Source: JALZCH01 sp036387135
GTDB taxonomy: Bacteria; Acidobacteriota; Blastocatellia; Pyrinomonadales; Pyrinomonadaceae
Length of the DNA: 64,000 nucleotides
Assembly: GCA_036387135.1 (NCBI GenBank)
Contig: DASVUH010000016.1
Span: 62,001-126,000, forward strand
Reading direction: 5' to 3'
The notes beneath the pieces are model-generated. The model searched no databases. It was not told the DNA's origin and was given only the letters and a program-made list of their open reading frames with translations. This document shows, one piece after another, positions 1 through 8,712 of this stretch (position 1 is the first letter of the stretch; every line of letters starts with the position of its first letter). A program made the position numbers and the translations under genes.

Positions 1-1964
1 TCACGCCGGAATGGACGGTGAATCGCTTTGACGGCAAACGCTTTGCCTCGGTCAAACTCGATTTGCCGCCGGTGCAAAACTACATTTCCGACCGAGTGTT
101 GAGTGATCACGCAGGCGAATGGTGGTTTGCGACCGGAGCGGGGCTTTATCGCTACGCGGCGGTCGAACAAGTTGAACAAATCAAGGCGGCGAAACCCGCG
201 AAAATATACACGACCGCCGACAATTTGCCGAGCGACAAAATTCGGATGGTTTATGAAGATTCGATGCGCGATGTCTGGTTCAGCTTTGAAGATAAACCCG
301 GATTTTTGACGCGGTGGAACAGACAAACAGACCGGATTCAAACCTTCACGCCCGAAAACGGAATTCCGACGAACTGCGTCGCGCAAAGTCTGCGGGAAGA
401 CGGCGCGGGAAATTTGTATTTTCCGTGTTTCACCGAAAACATTCTGATTTTCCAAAACAATTCGTTTCGCACTTTCACACACGAAACTTTTGTCAAAGAT
501 TTTTGGATCAGCGACATTCTGGTTGACCGCAAAGGCAGAGTTTGGGCGGCAACGCCGACAAAAGGCTTGCTGAAAATCGAAAATCTGGTTTCCGGCAATC
601 CCACTACCAAAGTTTATACGCACGAAAACGGTTTGAGCAGCTTGAGCGGACAATTTTTGACCGAAGACCGGGACGGACGAATTTATTATTTGTCAGCGAG
701 CGCATTGGACGTGGTCGAGCCGGAAACCGGGAAAATCAAAAAATATACAATCGCCGATGGCTTGAACGGCACAGGCAACGGCGTGGCGTTTCGAGACCGC
801 AGCGGCGATTTGTGGTTCGGAACTCACCGCGGCGTTTCGCGCCTGACGCCTCAAACTGCAAAACCGCAGCCTCCGCCTCCGGTTTTTATCAGCAGCTTGC
901 GAGCGGGCGGAAAAAACGTTCCGTTGAACGCGATTGGCGAAATCGAAATTGCCGGTTTGACGCTCAACTCGGACGAGCGGCAAATGCAGATTGATTTTTT
1001 CGGTTTGGCTCTGGCAACCGGCGAGAGTCTGCGTTATCAATACAAATTGGAGGGCGCGGACAAAGATTGGAGCCAGCCTTCGACCGAACGCACGGCGAAT
1101 TATCCGAATATTCCAGCCGGAAATTATCGTTTTCTTGTCCGCGCGGTTAATTCAGACGGCGCAGTGAGCGAAAATCCGGCAGCAATCTCTTTCACGGTAT
1201 TGCGCCCCGTCTGGCAGCGCTGGTGGTTTTTAGTGATAACTTCTGTTTTGATCGGACTCTTGATTTATGTGCTTTATCGCTATCGAATCGAGCAGGTTAT
1301 TAAGCTCGAAAGAGTCCGCACCAGAATCGCCACTGATTTGCACGACGACATCGGTTCTTCGCTTTCAAAGATTGCAATTTTATCTGAAGTCGTCAGACAG
1401 AAAACCAAAGGAAACGGCGCGAGCGAGCCTTTAGAGATTATTGCCAATACTTCGAGAGAAATGGTTGATTCGATGTCTGATATTGTTTGGGCAATCAATC
1501 CCGAAAGAGATTCTTTGATTGATTTGATTCACAGAATGCGTCGCTTTGCGGAAGACATTTTCGACGCTCAGGATATTGATTATCGATTTATTGTGCCGGA
1601 ACATTTGAAAGAGATTTCTTTAGGAGCAGACATTCGCAGAGATGTTTATTTGATTTTCAAAGAATGCGTCAACAATCTGGCGAAATACTCCGGTGCGGAA
1701 GAGGCTTTGATTGAAGTCAACATTGAAAATCACGCGCTTGTTGTCAGGATTTCTGATAAAGGACGAGGTTTCGAGGTATCGCAGGCGATGAATGGCAAAT
1801 CGAACGGGTTCGGCGGCAACGGTTTATCGAATATGAAACGCCGAACCGCAAATCTGGGCGGCAGTTTTACAATTGAATCGCAAATCGGAATGGGAACAAC
1901 GGTGGTATTGAGCGTTCCGACTTCGGGTAAGAAATCTTCAGTTGAAAAAACACAGCGCGTCTAA
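1..1964 (+). CDS. Propeller-domain sensor histidine kinase (5' end outside window)
   Basis: Membrane-bound sensor kinase of the two-component propeller family. The reading frame is open from base 3, and the first residues (TPEWTVNRFDGKRF) are a propeller repeat, so the gene starts upstream; a GTG at 18 is probably internal. From that GTG: periplasmic beta-propeller repeats to about residue 290 (several W-G-T or W-A-T blades), a Y_Y_Y domain about 320-393, one membrane segment about 398-420 (starting WWFLVITSVLIG), a HisKA_3 dimerisation domain with H-box DLHDDIGSSLSK (His about 442), and a HATPase domain with G-boxes SDKGRGF and GFGGNGLSNM. Its kinase half is nearly identical to that of the next gene, which starts 3 bases downstream. 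Its likely partner is the LuxR/NarL-type regulator at 5313. The ligand is unknown. Confidence 0.9.
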   Translation, partial: TPEWTVNRFDGKRFASVKLDLPPVQNYISDRVLSDHAGEWWFATGAGLYRYAAVEQVEQIKAAKPAKIYTTADNLPSDKIRMVYEDSMRDVWFSFEDKPGFLTRWNRQTDRIQTFTPENGIPTNCVAQSLREDGAGNLYFPCFTENILIFQNNSFRTFTHETFVKDFWISDILVDRKGRVWAATPTKGLLKIENLVSGNPTTKVYTHENGLSSLSGQFLTEDRDGRIYYLSASALDVVEPETGKIKKYTIADGLNGTGNGVAFRDRSGDLWFGTHRGVSRLTPQTAKPQPPPPVFISSLRAGGKNVPLNAIGEIEIAGLTLNSDERQMQIDFFGLALATGESLRYQYKLEGADKDWSQPSTERTANYPNIPAGNYRFLVRAVNSDGAVSENPAAISFTVLRPVWQRWWFLVITSVLIGLLIYVLYRYRIEQVIKLERVRTRIATDLHDDIGSSLSKIAILSEVVRQKTKGNGASEPLEIIANTSREMVDSMSDIVWAINPERDSLIDLIHRMRRFAEDIFDAQDIDYRFIVPEHLKEISLGADIRRDVYLIFKECVNNLAKYSGAEEALIEVNIENHALVVRISDKGRGFEVSQAMNGKSNGFGGNGLSNMKRRTANLGGSFTIESQIGMGTTVVLSVPTSGKKSSVEKTQRV

Positions 1965-1967
1965 TCT

Positions 1968-4900
1968 ATGGGAGATTTATTCAGACAAACAAACATCGGC
2001 AAAGTCTTTTACCTTAGCCTTCAGACCTGGTGTGTTTTACTGTTTGTCATTTTTGCAGCTCGCGCCGAGCGTCTTCCAATTAGGATTTACACGAGCGCCG
2101 ACGGTTTCAGTACGAGCGCGTCGTTCGGACTTGTGCGCGATTCGCGCGGTTTTATCTGGCTTTGTTCGCGCGACGGGCTGGTTCGGTTTGACGGTTATCG
2201 TTTTATCACTTACAGCATCGGAGATTCGACGGCGGATAAGGCAATTTTGGATTTGATTCCGACGCGCAGCGGCGTTTATTGGATAAATCTCAATCGGGGA
2301 ACGGATTACCGCTTTGTTCCGCAAAGCGAAGCCGATCAGGTGGAATCGGTTAAACAGCAGGCGGCGAAGAACGATTATCGAATTCCGCTTAAAGTCGAAC
2401 CCATCAAAGAGGGAATTTTTCCGACTATCGAAGACAGCGAGGGAAATCTTTATGCTTCCGATGAAAAAGCCGTTTTTCTGGCGCGGGAAAAAGACGGGCA
2501 AATCAATTATGATCCGGTCGAGATAAATTTACCCGGAAATCCGACCAATAAACTAACCAGGTCATATTTTGAAGAAGCCCGCAGCGGCGGCGTTTGGATA
2601 GGCACAAACTGGGGATTAGTACACCGTTTTCCGAACGGGAAAACGATTCATTTTTCGATAGATCCGCAAAATGACAGAGACCTCGTTCGCTTTTTCGCCG
2701 AGGACGCGGAGAAAAGAGTTTGGATTGCGCATCCCGACGGGTTGATTGTTCTTAAAGTCGGCGCACTTTTGGAATCAGAGAATCTGACCGCGATTAAAGC
2801 CGTTGTCAAAAAGGGAACTTTCGGCGAAGACGGTCAGGCGCAAATGCCCGAAAAAGACGGCGAGGCGTTTCTCTTTTCCTTTAAAGACGTTTTGCTTCAG
2901 GATACGACTGATGAATTGAATGCGGAAAATTCTTTGAAACCGGCTATTACTCAAATGATGTGCGCGTCTGACGGCAAAATGTGGTTGACCAGCAGGCGCG
3001 GATTGGTGGTTTTCGACGGAAAAAGGTTTCACCATTACACGACCAAAAACGGGCTGACTTCAAACCTGATTGCGTCAGTTGTCGAAGATAATGAAGGTTA
3101 CATTTGGTTTGTATCTTACGGCGGTCTGCACCGGATAAATCCGAATGGATTAATCACATTTGATGAAACGAACAATGCCGAAAGGTCATCGGTTACTTCA
3201 ATCTTTGAAAACCGCGAGGGCGAACTGCAAGTCGTTTCGGGCGATTTCAACATCAGCGGTTTGCGCGGCGGCAATTTCAAAATGGTTCGCCCGCACCTTC
3301 CTAAAGACGATCTCCCTTTGTGGCAATCAAATGTCGCTTTGCTCGATAGTCAGGGCGATTGGTGGGTGACGAGCAACAAAAGTGTTTACAGGTTCACGGG
3401 CGTCAAAAGCATCGAAGATTTGGATGGCAAAGAGCCTTCCGCTGTTTATAACAGCACGAACGGTCTGATTGACGACACGAACGTTCGCATTTTTGAAGAT
3501 TCGCGCGGCGATATTTGGATTTCCACCAACGTCGCAGAAGAGCGTTACGGGTTGACGAGATGGGAACGTTCAACCGGAAAATTTCAGCAATTTTTTCCAT
3601 CGGACGGTTTGCCCGAAACAGCCGTCGCCGTTAGTTCAGCCGAAGATAAAGCGGGCAATTTATGGTTTGGTTTTATCAACGGCGAAGTCGCGCGCTTCCG
3701 CGACGGGCGCTTTACAATTTTTAAAGAGCTTGAAGTTCCCAACGCCTCGATTACAAACATCTTCTGCGACAATTCCGGGCGAATCTGGATTTCGAACAAC
3801 CGCGAAGGCGTGACCAGAGTTGACGACCCGGAAGCGGAAAATCCGACTTTCCGGCGCTACACAATCGGTGACGGCTTGACGAGCAACAACGTCCGCTCAG
3901 TAACCGAAGATTTGTACGGAAATATTTATATCGGAACAGTGCGCGGCGTCAATCGCCTGACGCCCGAAACGGGGCGTATCAAGTATTTCGGCACGTCCGA
4001 CGGTCTGGCTTCGGATTTCGTCAACACCTCTTACCGCGACCGAAACGGCGCAATTTGGTTTGGCACACATAACGGTTTGTCAAGGCTCATCCCTGAACCC
4101 GACAAGCCCGCGCGCCCGCCGACGGTTTTAATCAGCGGCTTACGCATAGCCGGCGAGGAATACTCGATTTCGCCGCTCGGTCAAAAAGAAGTTTTTGTCC
4201 CGGATCAAAGCGCAAACCGCAACAATCTGCAAATTGATTTTTTAAGCATTAGCACCGGAGCTGACGCTTCGACTCGTTATCAATACAAGCTCGAAGGCGT
4301 TGATGCGGATTGGAGCCTGCCGACGGTGGAACGCTCGGTTACTTTGGCGAATCTTTCGTCAGGTTCGTATCGTTTTCTCGTTCAGGCGATTAATTCCGAC
4401 GATGTGGTGAGCGAAAATCCGGCAGCAATCTCTTTCACGGTATTGCGCCCGGTCTGGCAGCGCTGGTGGTTTTTGACAATCGCTTCTGTTTTGATTGGAT
4501 TGGCGATTTACGCGCTTTATCGTTATCGAATTGAACAAATCATCAAGCTCGAAAGAGTCCGCACCAGAATCGCCACCGATTTACACGACGACATCGGTTC
4601 TTCGCTCTCGAAAATTGCGATTCTTTCAGAAGTCGTCAGACAGAAAACCAAAGGAAACGGAGCAAGCGAGCCTTTGGAGATTATTGCCAATACATCTCGC
4701 GAGATGGTTGATTCGATGTCTGATATTGTTTGGGCAATCAATCCTGAGAGAGATTCATTAAGCGATTTGATTCACAGAATGCGTCGGTTTGCCGAAGACA
4801 TTCTTGATGCGCAGGATATTGAATATGAATTTATTGTTCCCGAACATTTGAAAGAAATCGCTCTTGGCGCGGACGTGCGCAGAGACGTTTATTTGATTTT

Positions 4901-5204
4901 CAAAGAATGCCTTAACAATTTGGCGAAACACTCCAAAGCAACCGAAGCCGAAATCAAAATCAATATGGAAAGCGAGAAATTGATCGTCGAAATCAAAGAC
5001 AACGGACATGGATTTACAGTGCCGTCAATACACGTAACAACCGATTCTGTGCCTGCAAGCAACGGTTTTGGCGGAAACGGTTTGAGAAATATGCGGCGGC
5101 GAACTAAAAATTTCGGCGGCGATTTTCAAATTGATTCGGAAATAGGAAAAGGAACCCGAATCTTTCTGCAAATTCCGGTTAATAAAAAAATATTTGCGGC
5201 TTAA
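1968..5204 (+). CDS. Propeller-domain sensor histidine kinase, paralogue of the preceding gene
   Basis: Full-length sensor kinase of 1078 residues. An N-terminal signal or anchor segment (about 12-32) is followed by a long two-bladed-set propeller (about 35-720, many SRGFIWL/GRIWI-type blades), a Y_Y_Y domain (about 745-825), a membrane helix (about 832-852), HisKA_3 with H-box DLHDDIGSSLSK (His 873), and HATPase boxes DNGHGF and GFGGNGLRNM. The architecture is that of one-membrane-span hybrids known from Bacteroidetes and Acidobacteriota, but without a fused regulator; the regulator is the separate gene at 5313. It follows the previous kinase by 3 bases and is probably co-transcribed. The C-terminal 260 residues closely match that paralogue, while the sensor parts have diverged, implying different ligands and a shared output. 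Confidence 0.93.
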   Translation: MGDLFRQTNIGKVFYLSLQTWCVLLFVIFAARAERLPIRIYTSADGFSTSASFGLVRDSRGFIWLCSRDGLVRFDGYRFITYSIGDSTADKAILDLIPTRSGVYWINLNRGTDYRFVPQSEADQVESVKQQAAKNDYRIPLKVEPIKEGIFPTIEDSEGNLYASDEKAVFLAREKDGQINYDPVEINLPGNPTNKLTRSYFEEARSGGVWIGTNWGLVHRFPNGKTIHFSIDPQNDRDLVRFFAEDAEKRVWIAHPDGLIVLKVGALLESENLTAIKAVVKKGTFGEDGQAQMPEKDGEAFLFSFKDVLLQDTTDELNAENSLKPAITQMMCASDGKMWLTSRRGLVVFDGKRFHHYTTKNGLTSNLIASVVEDNEGYIWFVSYGGLHRINPNGLITFDETNNAERSSVTSIFENREGELQVVSGDFNISGLRGGNFKMVRPHLPKDDLPLWQSNVALLDSQGDWWVTSNKSVYRFTGVKSIEDLDGKEPSAVYNSTNGLIDDTNVRIFEDSRGDIWISTNVAEERYGLTRWERSTGKFQQFFPSDGLPETAVAVSSAEDKAGNLWFGFINGEVARFRDGRFTIFKELEVPNASITNIFCDNSGRIWISNNREGVTRVDDPEAENPTFRRYTIGDGLTSNNVRSVTEDLYGNIYIGTVRGVNRLTPETGRIKYFGTSDGLASDFVNTSYRDRNGAIWFGTHNGLSRLIPEPDKPARPPTVLISGLRIAGEEYSISPLGQKEVFVPDQSANRNNLQIDFLSISTGADASTRYQYKLEGVDADWSLPTVERSVTLANLSSGSYRFLVQAINSDDVVSENPAAISFTVLRPVWQRWWFLTIASVLIGLAIYALYRYRIEQIIKLERVRTRIATDLHDDIGSSLSKIAILSEVVRQKTKGNGASEPLEIIANTSREMVDSMSDIVWAINPERDSLSDLIHRMRRFAEDILDAQDIEYEFIVPEHLKEIALGADVRRDVYLIFKECLNNLAKHSKATEAEIKINMESEKLIVEIKDNGHGFTVPSIHVTTDSVPASNGFGGNGLRNMRRRTKNFGGDFQIDSEIGKGTRIFLQIPVNKKIFAA

Positions 5205-5213
5205 ACGCGATTG

Positions 5214-5229
5214 CTGTGTATATACACAG
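5214..5229. promoter_or_regulatory. Perfect 7-2-7 palindromic operator before the response regulator gene
   Basis: CTGTGTA-TA-TACACAG is a perfect 16-bp palindrome, 83 bases upstream of the regulator start and 10 bases after the kinase stop. It has the heptamer-2-heptamer geometry known for NarL-type regulators, although the heptamer sequence differs. Near-identical copies stand in front of four downstream genes. It is therefore the best candidate for an autoregulatory binding site; the protein assignment is inference. Confidence 0.65.
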
Positions 5230-5312
5230 TGTCAAAGCGGGCGCGAACCTTTATGCTGTAAATGTAGAAAAATATTTTTATTTGGCAGCAAACAATTCAA
5301 CTAACAAAAACA

Positions 5313-5975
5313 ATGGAAGAAACGGCGGCTGGAACGGGACCTATAAAAGTGGCAATCATCGAAGACGAGCGCGACATCCGCGAGGGTTTGGGAATGCTCG
5401 TTGGTTTGACCGACGGTTTTGATTGCGTCGGAAAATACGGCTCGATGGAAGAAGCTCTGCCGGGAATTCGTCATCGAACGCCCGACATCATTCTGTCAGA
5501 CATCGGTTTGCCCGGAATGAACGGCATCGAAGGCATTCAGCGAATCAAGGAAATGTACCCGCAAATGACGATTTTAATGCTTTCGGTTTATCAGGACGAC
5601 GACCGTATTTTTCACGCCCTGTGCGCGGGAGCGGTCGGTTATCTGCTCAAGAAAACGCCGCCGACTAAAATTCTGGAAAGCCTGCGCGAAGCCGTTTCGG
5701 GCGGCTCGCCGATGTCGCCGGAAGTGGCGCGAAAAGTGATTACGATTTTCAAAGAGTATCGCCCGCCTGAAAAGGTTGATTACGATTTAACGCCGCACGA
5801 AATTCGCATCTTAAAATTGCTGGTCGAAGGTCATAGCTACAAAACGGCGGCGAAACAGTTAAACGTCACTCCCAGCACCATTTCGTTTCACCTCAACAAC
5901 ATCTACGAGAAACTGCAAGTCCATTCCAAAACCGAAGCCGTCGCCAAAGCCTTGCAGCATCGGTTGATTAAATAA
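5313..5975 (+). CDS. LuxR/NarL-family response regulator
   Basis: A 220-residue DNA-binding response regulator. The receiver domain (about 11-128) shows the acidic pocket E17-D18, phospho-acceptor D63 in ILSDIGLPG, and the conserved Lys in the YLLKKTPP loop. The C-terminal GerE-type helix-turn-helix (about 155-215) carries TPSTISFHLNNIYEKL. It lies 108 bases after the second sensor kinase, a standard partner arrangement for HisKA_3 kinases. A perfect 16-bp palindrome sits in its leader, and the same palindrome recurs before four secreted-protein genes downstream, so it probably controls itself and those genes. No clear Shine-Dalgarno is seen before the ATG. A hairpin terminator follows at 6005. 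Confidence 0.95.
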   Translation: MEETAAGTGPIKVAIIEDERDIREGLGMLVGLTDGFDCVGKYGSMEEALPGIRHRTPDIILSDIGLPGMNGIEGIQRIKEMYPQMTILMLSVYQDDDRIFHALCAGAVGYLLKKTPPTKILESLREAVSGGSPMSPEVARKVITIFKEYRPPEKVDYDLTPHEIRILKLLVEGHSYKTAAKQLNVTPSTISFHLNNIYEKLQVHSKTEAVAKALQHRLIK

Positions 5976-6004
5976 AGAGAACGCAAAAACAAAGATCGAA
6001 TGAA

Positions 6005-6036
6005 AAAAACGGCAAGCCTAAAAGCTCGCCGTTTTT
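6005..6036 (+). terminator. Intrinsic terminator of the response regulator gene
   Basis: Arms AAAAACGGCAAGC and GCTCGCCGTTTTT form a 13-bp stem with one mismatch and a 6-base loop, ending in a T run. It lies 29 bases after the regulator stop codon. Confidence 0.85.
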
Positions 6037-6080
6037 ACTTCCGGCATAAATTTCTTTTATTGAAAGCGGATGAAATTCGC

Positions 6081-6096
6081 CTGTCAAAATACGCAG
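6081..6096. promoter_or_regulatory. Weak distal copy of the 7-2-7 operator
   Basis: CTGTCAA-AA-TACGCAG keeps the CTG...CAG ends and the spacing of the palindrome but is degenerate inside. It begins 120 bases before the strong copy at 6201. The same weak/strong pairing is seen at three further loci. The 5976-6366 gap otherwise holds the regulator terminator, the strong operator and a leader; no gene is seen in it. Confidence 0.5.
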
Positions 6097-6200
6097 TTTG
6101 GTTTTAACCATAAAATCGAGATTGTCGGAATAAAATCCGCCTCGCCTTAAATCTCCATATTTTACTTGCATAAAAAACATTTTCATCCAAAAAAAACTTA

Positions 6201-6216
6201 CTGTGTGATTACACGG
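6201..6216. promoter_or_regulatory. Strong copy of the 7-2-7 operator before the first CSLREA protein
   Basis: CTGTGTG-AT-TACACGG within the longer conserved block ACTGTGTGATTACACGGTG. The flanks TTA and GGTG are shared with the copies at 8637, 10492 and 12801. It lies 150 bases before the preferred start at 6367, or 87 before an alternative start at 6304. Confidence 0.65.
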
Positions 6217-6366
6217 TGATTTCGATTTTCGATTCTCCTAAATTCATTTCAACGATTTATAGAAATCGTCGTAGCCGGGCGGATTGCCCAAAATAAAAGT
6301 TTAATGCAAAGGCGTCAACCGGCTATGAAAATAATAATGAAAGTAAATCAAAGGAAGAAAAGGAAA

Positions 6367-7860
6367 ATGGAAAACCAAAAGAAATTATTTTTAACTTATT
6401 TCGTAATGATCTGCGCGTTGATTTTAACAACGATTTCAACGGCGCAGGCGGCGACTTTTACAGTCAACGTTGACACCGACCAAAAAGATATGAATCCGGG
6501 AGACGGAGTTTGCGCCGCCGCTTACCGGGCTTGTACGCTGAGGGCGGCGATTCAGGAAGCAAATCTGAGACCCGGCGACGATATGATCGTCTTCAGCGCC
6601 AGCTTTAAAGCACCGAACCCGCCGAAAACAATCGTTCTCTCGCTGGGTGAATTGTTTGTAACGACCTTTAACGGCGGAAATACGCAAATCTACGGACCGG
6701 GCGCGCGGCAGTTGATAATTGACGGGGATCACAAGAGCCGCGTATTTGTTACCAATTCGCTGCCCGGGCATAACGACATCATTTCGATTAGCCACTTGAC
6801 GATTCAGAACGGGATGCTCAAAGACGCCTATAACAGTAAAGGCGCCGGCATTTATAACAATACCAACTTGATTTTATCTAATGTGACCATTCGGAACAAC
6901 GATACAAATCCCGGCGATTATGTGCAGGCTTTTGAGAAAATCGGCGGCGGTATCTACACCGAAGGGGGCTTCGTCAATATCACAAACTCCACTATCAGCA
7001 ATAACTCCGCCGTCCAGGGCGGCGGCGTCTATAGCATGCACGGAACAGTATATATCTCCAATTCGACCATTAGCGGCAATAAATCGAAATCCGACGGCGG
7101 CGGAGTTTATTTGCGCGGCGGCTTCGAAACCTCTTCAATTAAAAATTCAACCTTTGCAGGCAACTCCGCGCAGCAGTCGGGCGGCGGCATCTTCATCTAC
7201 CAATACGGAAACAGCGCGGTGGTTGTCGGAAACGCCATCGTCGCCGATAACTCCGCGCAGATTGATAAAGACATCAGCGGATTGTTTATTTCAAAGGGCA
7301 ATAATTTGATTGAGTCGCGCGGAAACAGCACCGGTTACATTGCTTCGGATTTGCCGGACGGAACCGACCCGCAGCTCGGCTTTCTGAAAAACAACGGCGG
7401 ACCGACCGACACCCGCGCCCTACTTCCGAACAGTCCGGCGATTAACGCGGGAAACGACTGTATCGCCTCTTACAACTGCGTGGACGAATTTTACTATGAC
7501 CAGCGCGGTTACGGTTTTCCGCGCAAAGTCGGGTCATCCGTAGACATCGGCGCGTTTGAATTTCAAGGCGAAAATTCGGCGGTTGTTCAAATTAGCGGCA
7601 AAGTCTTAAAGCCAAACGGACGCGGTTTAAATAATGCGGTGGTTACTCTGACAAGCACTGATGGCGAGCCGCTCTCGGTTGAAACCGATTCACACGGCAA
7701 TTTCAGCTTTGATAGCGTGACGCCCGGCAGATCATACATTATTTCTGCCGAAAGTCGGCAATACAACTACACGCCGCAAAACATATTCGTCACCGCAACA
7801 CGCGACGATGTTAATTTCGTTCCGGTCGAAACGCGCGAACCTGCGGACGCTCCCAGATAA
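6367..7860 (+). CDS. Secreted CSLREA / right-handed beta-helix / choice-of-anchor Q protein
   Basis: A 497-residue exported surface-type protein. The start at 6367 is preferred because AAGGAAG and AAGGA stand just upstream; an in-frame ATG at 6304 would add 21 basic residues before the signal peptide. Order: signal peptide (about 1-27, ending STAQA), CSLREA-like segment with DGVCAAAYRACTLRAAIQEAN (about 38-60), parallel beta-helix repeats rich in GGGIY/GGGVY-N-STISNN (about 120-300), a choice-of-anchor Q tail (LLPNSPAINAGN to DQRGYG to VDIGAFEF), and a carboxypeptidase-regulatory-like fold (about 407-490). That final module is shared with the products at 8713 and 12880. Probably an extracellular adhesin or polysaccharide-associated protein; substrate unknown. 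The 7-2-7 operator pair lies upstream. Confidence 0.85.
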   Translation: MENQKKLFLTYFVMICALILTTISTAQAATFTVNVDTDQKDMNPGDGVCAAAYRACTLRAAIQEANLRPGDDMIVFSASFKAPNPPKTIVLSLGELFVTTFNGGNTQIYGPGARQLIIDGDHKSRVFVTNSLPGHNDIISISHLTIQNGMLKDAYNSKGAGIYNNTNLILSNVTIRNNDTNPGDYVQAFEKIGGGIYTEGGFVNITNSTISNNSAVQGGGVYSMHGTVYISNSTISGNKSKSDGGGVYLRGGFETSSIKNSTFAGNSAQQSGGGIFIYQYGNSAVVVGNAIVADNSAQIDKDISGLFISKGNNLIESRGNSTGYIASDLPDGTDPQLGFLKNNGGPTDTRALLPNSPAINAGNDCIASYNCVDEFYYDQRGYGFPRKVGSSVDIGAFEFQGENSAVVQISGKVLKPNGRGLNNAVVTLTSTDGEPLSVETDSHGNFSFDSVTPGRSYIISAESRQYNYTPQNIFVTATRDDVNFVPVETREPADAPR

Positions 7861-7996
7861 CGGCGCAATTCCGGCTGTCAACTCTGTTTGTGTTCCGGCT
7901 TGCTGCGGCGATTCTAAAAAGACGCGGAAAGTCGGAACACATTCAAAAATGTCGTAGAGACGCACCAAAATTTAAGTTAAAAAGGAGAACTCTTTT

Positions 7997-8404
7997 ATGA
8001 TTGGCGAATTAACATTCAATTTTTATTCATTGATACCCGGACTGTCCGCCCCGCGAAGCGGCAGCAGCCGGAGACGGCAGTTAAACGCGCTAACCGCGGA
8101 AGCGAATAACAAATTGACGCTGGCAAATCAAGAAAATTTATACGGCGCGACAGCAATGGGCGTGCTTGAAAAAGCAGTTGCAGCCGATAACCCGGCTTTT
8201 TATCTTAAAAATTTATCTGAAATTGCCGTTTGGCATTTTCGTGCGAGCGCCGAAAAATACCGCGAAGCAGCCGCCGCATTTGCAGTCGCCGCCGAATTTG
8301 CGGTTTTGAAGATAAATCGGAAAAAGCTGCAAGCCAAAGCCGTCGAGCTGCGCAAGCGCGCCGAGCAAGCCGAAAGCGACGCAAATTCAATTCAGGATTT
8401 TTAA
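7997..8404 (+). CDS. Small helical protein of unknown function
   Basis: A 135-residue protein not recognised as any family. A good Shine-Dalgarno (AAGGAGA) lies 8 bases before the ATG. After about 25 residues with an SxPR-SGSSRRR stretch, the rest is predicted almost wholly helical and Ala/Lys/Glu-rich, with a C-terminal coiled-coil-like part (about 85-130, KKLQAKAVELRKRAEQAE). There is no signal peptide or membrane helix. It lies 136 bases after the first CSLREA gene with no terminator or operator copy between, so it is probably co-transcribed with it. A hairpin terminator follows at 8564. The gene is real by ribosome site and position; function is open. Confidence 0.7.
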   Translation: MIGELTFNFYSLIPGLSAPRSGSSRRRQLNALTAEANNKLTLANQENLYGATAMGVLEKAVAADNPAFYLKNLSEIAVWHFRASAEKYREAAAAFAVAAEFAVLKINRKKLQAKAVELRKRAEQAESDANSIQDF

Positions 8405-8515
8405 TCAAAACAAACTGTCAGCCGCGTAAGAGAGAATGATTGGACAACAAAACTTAATTAAAGCGGCGATGTATTCATATTGAGAAAAAACTATTAGCGA
8501 GCGCCGTTTTAGTCT

Positions 8516-8531
8516 CTGCGAAAATACACAG
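8516..8531. promoter_or_regulatory. Weak distal copy of the 7-2-7 operator
   Basis: CTGCGAA-AA-TACACAG has a perfect right half-site and a degenerate left one. It starts 121 bases before the strong copy at 8637, with the terminator at 8564 between them. The whole 8405-8712 gap is thus regulatory: weak operator, terminator, strong operator, leader. Confidence 0.55.
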
Positions 8532-8563
8532 CACGAACTTTTTACAAACAATTCAGAATATCG

Positions 8564-8600
8564 AAAACCGAAGGTTAAATTTCATAAACCTTCGGTTTTT
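8564..8600 (+). terminator. Intrinsic terminator
   Basis: AAAACCGAAGGTT pairs perfectly with AACCTTCGGTTTT, then a fifth T and GCTTG. Nearly the same hairpin core is used at 10428, so this intergenic cassette was probably duplicated. Confidence 0.85.
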
Positions 8601-8636
8601 GCTTGTTAATAACTGGTTTTCAAGTGTCGGAAGTTA

Positions 8637-8652
8637 CTGTGTAAATACACGG
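8637..8652. promoter_or_regulatory. Strong copy of the 7-2-7 operator
   Basis: CTGTGTA-AA-TACACGG inside the conserved block ACTGTGTAAATACACGGTG, 60 bases before the start at 8713. The 19-base block is identical to those at 10492 and 12801. Confidence 0.7.
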
Positions 8653-8712
8653 TGAAACTGATTTCTTAATCCTTTATTTTCTTTCTACTCATTTTTGAGG
8701 GAGAAAATATAA

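Noticed and set aside
5214..5229. Reading the palindrome as a CRP-type site
   Set aside because: CRP sites are TGTGA-N6-TCACA; here the halves are CTGTGTA/TACACAG with a 2-base gap, and the adjacent gene is a NarL-type regulator.
6304..6366. Upstream in-frame ATG for the first CSLREA gene
   Set aside because: It would put 21 basic residues before the signal peptide, and the better ribosome site is before 6367.
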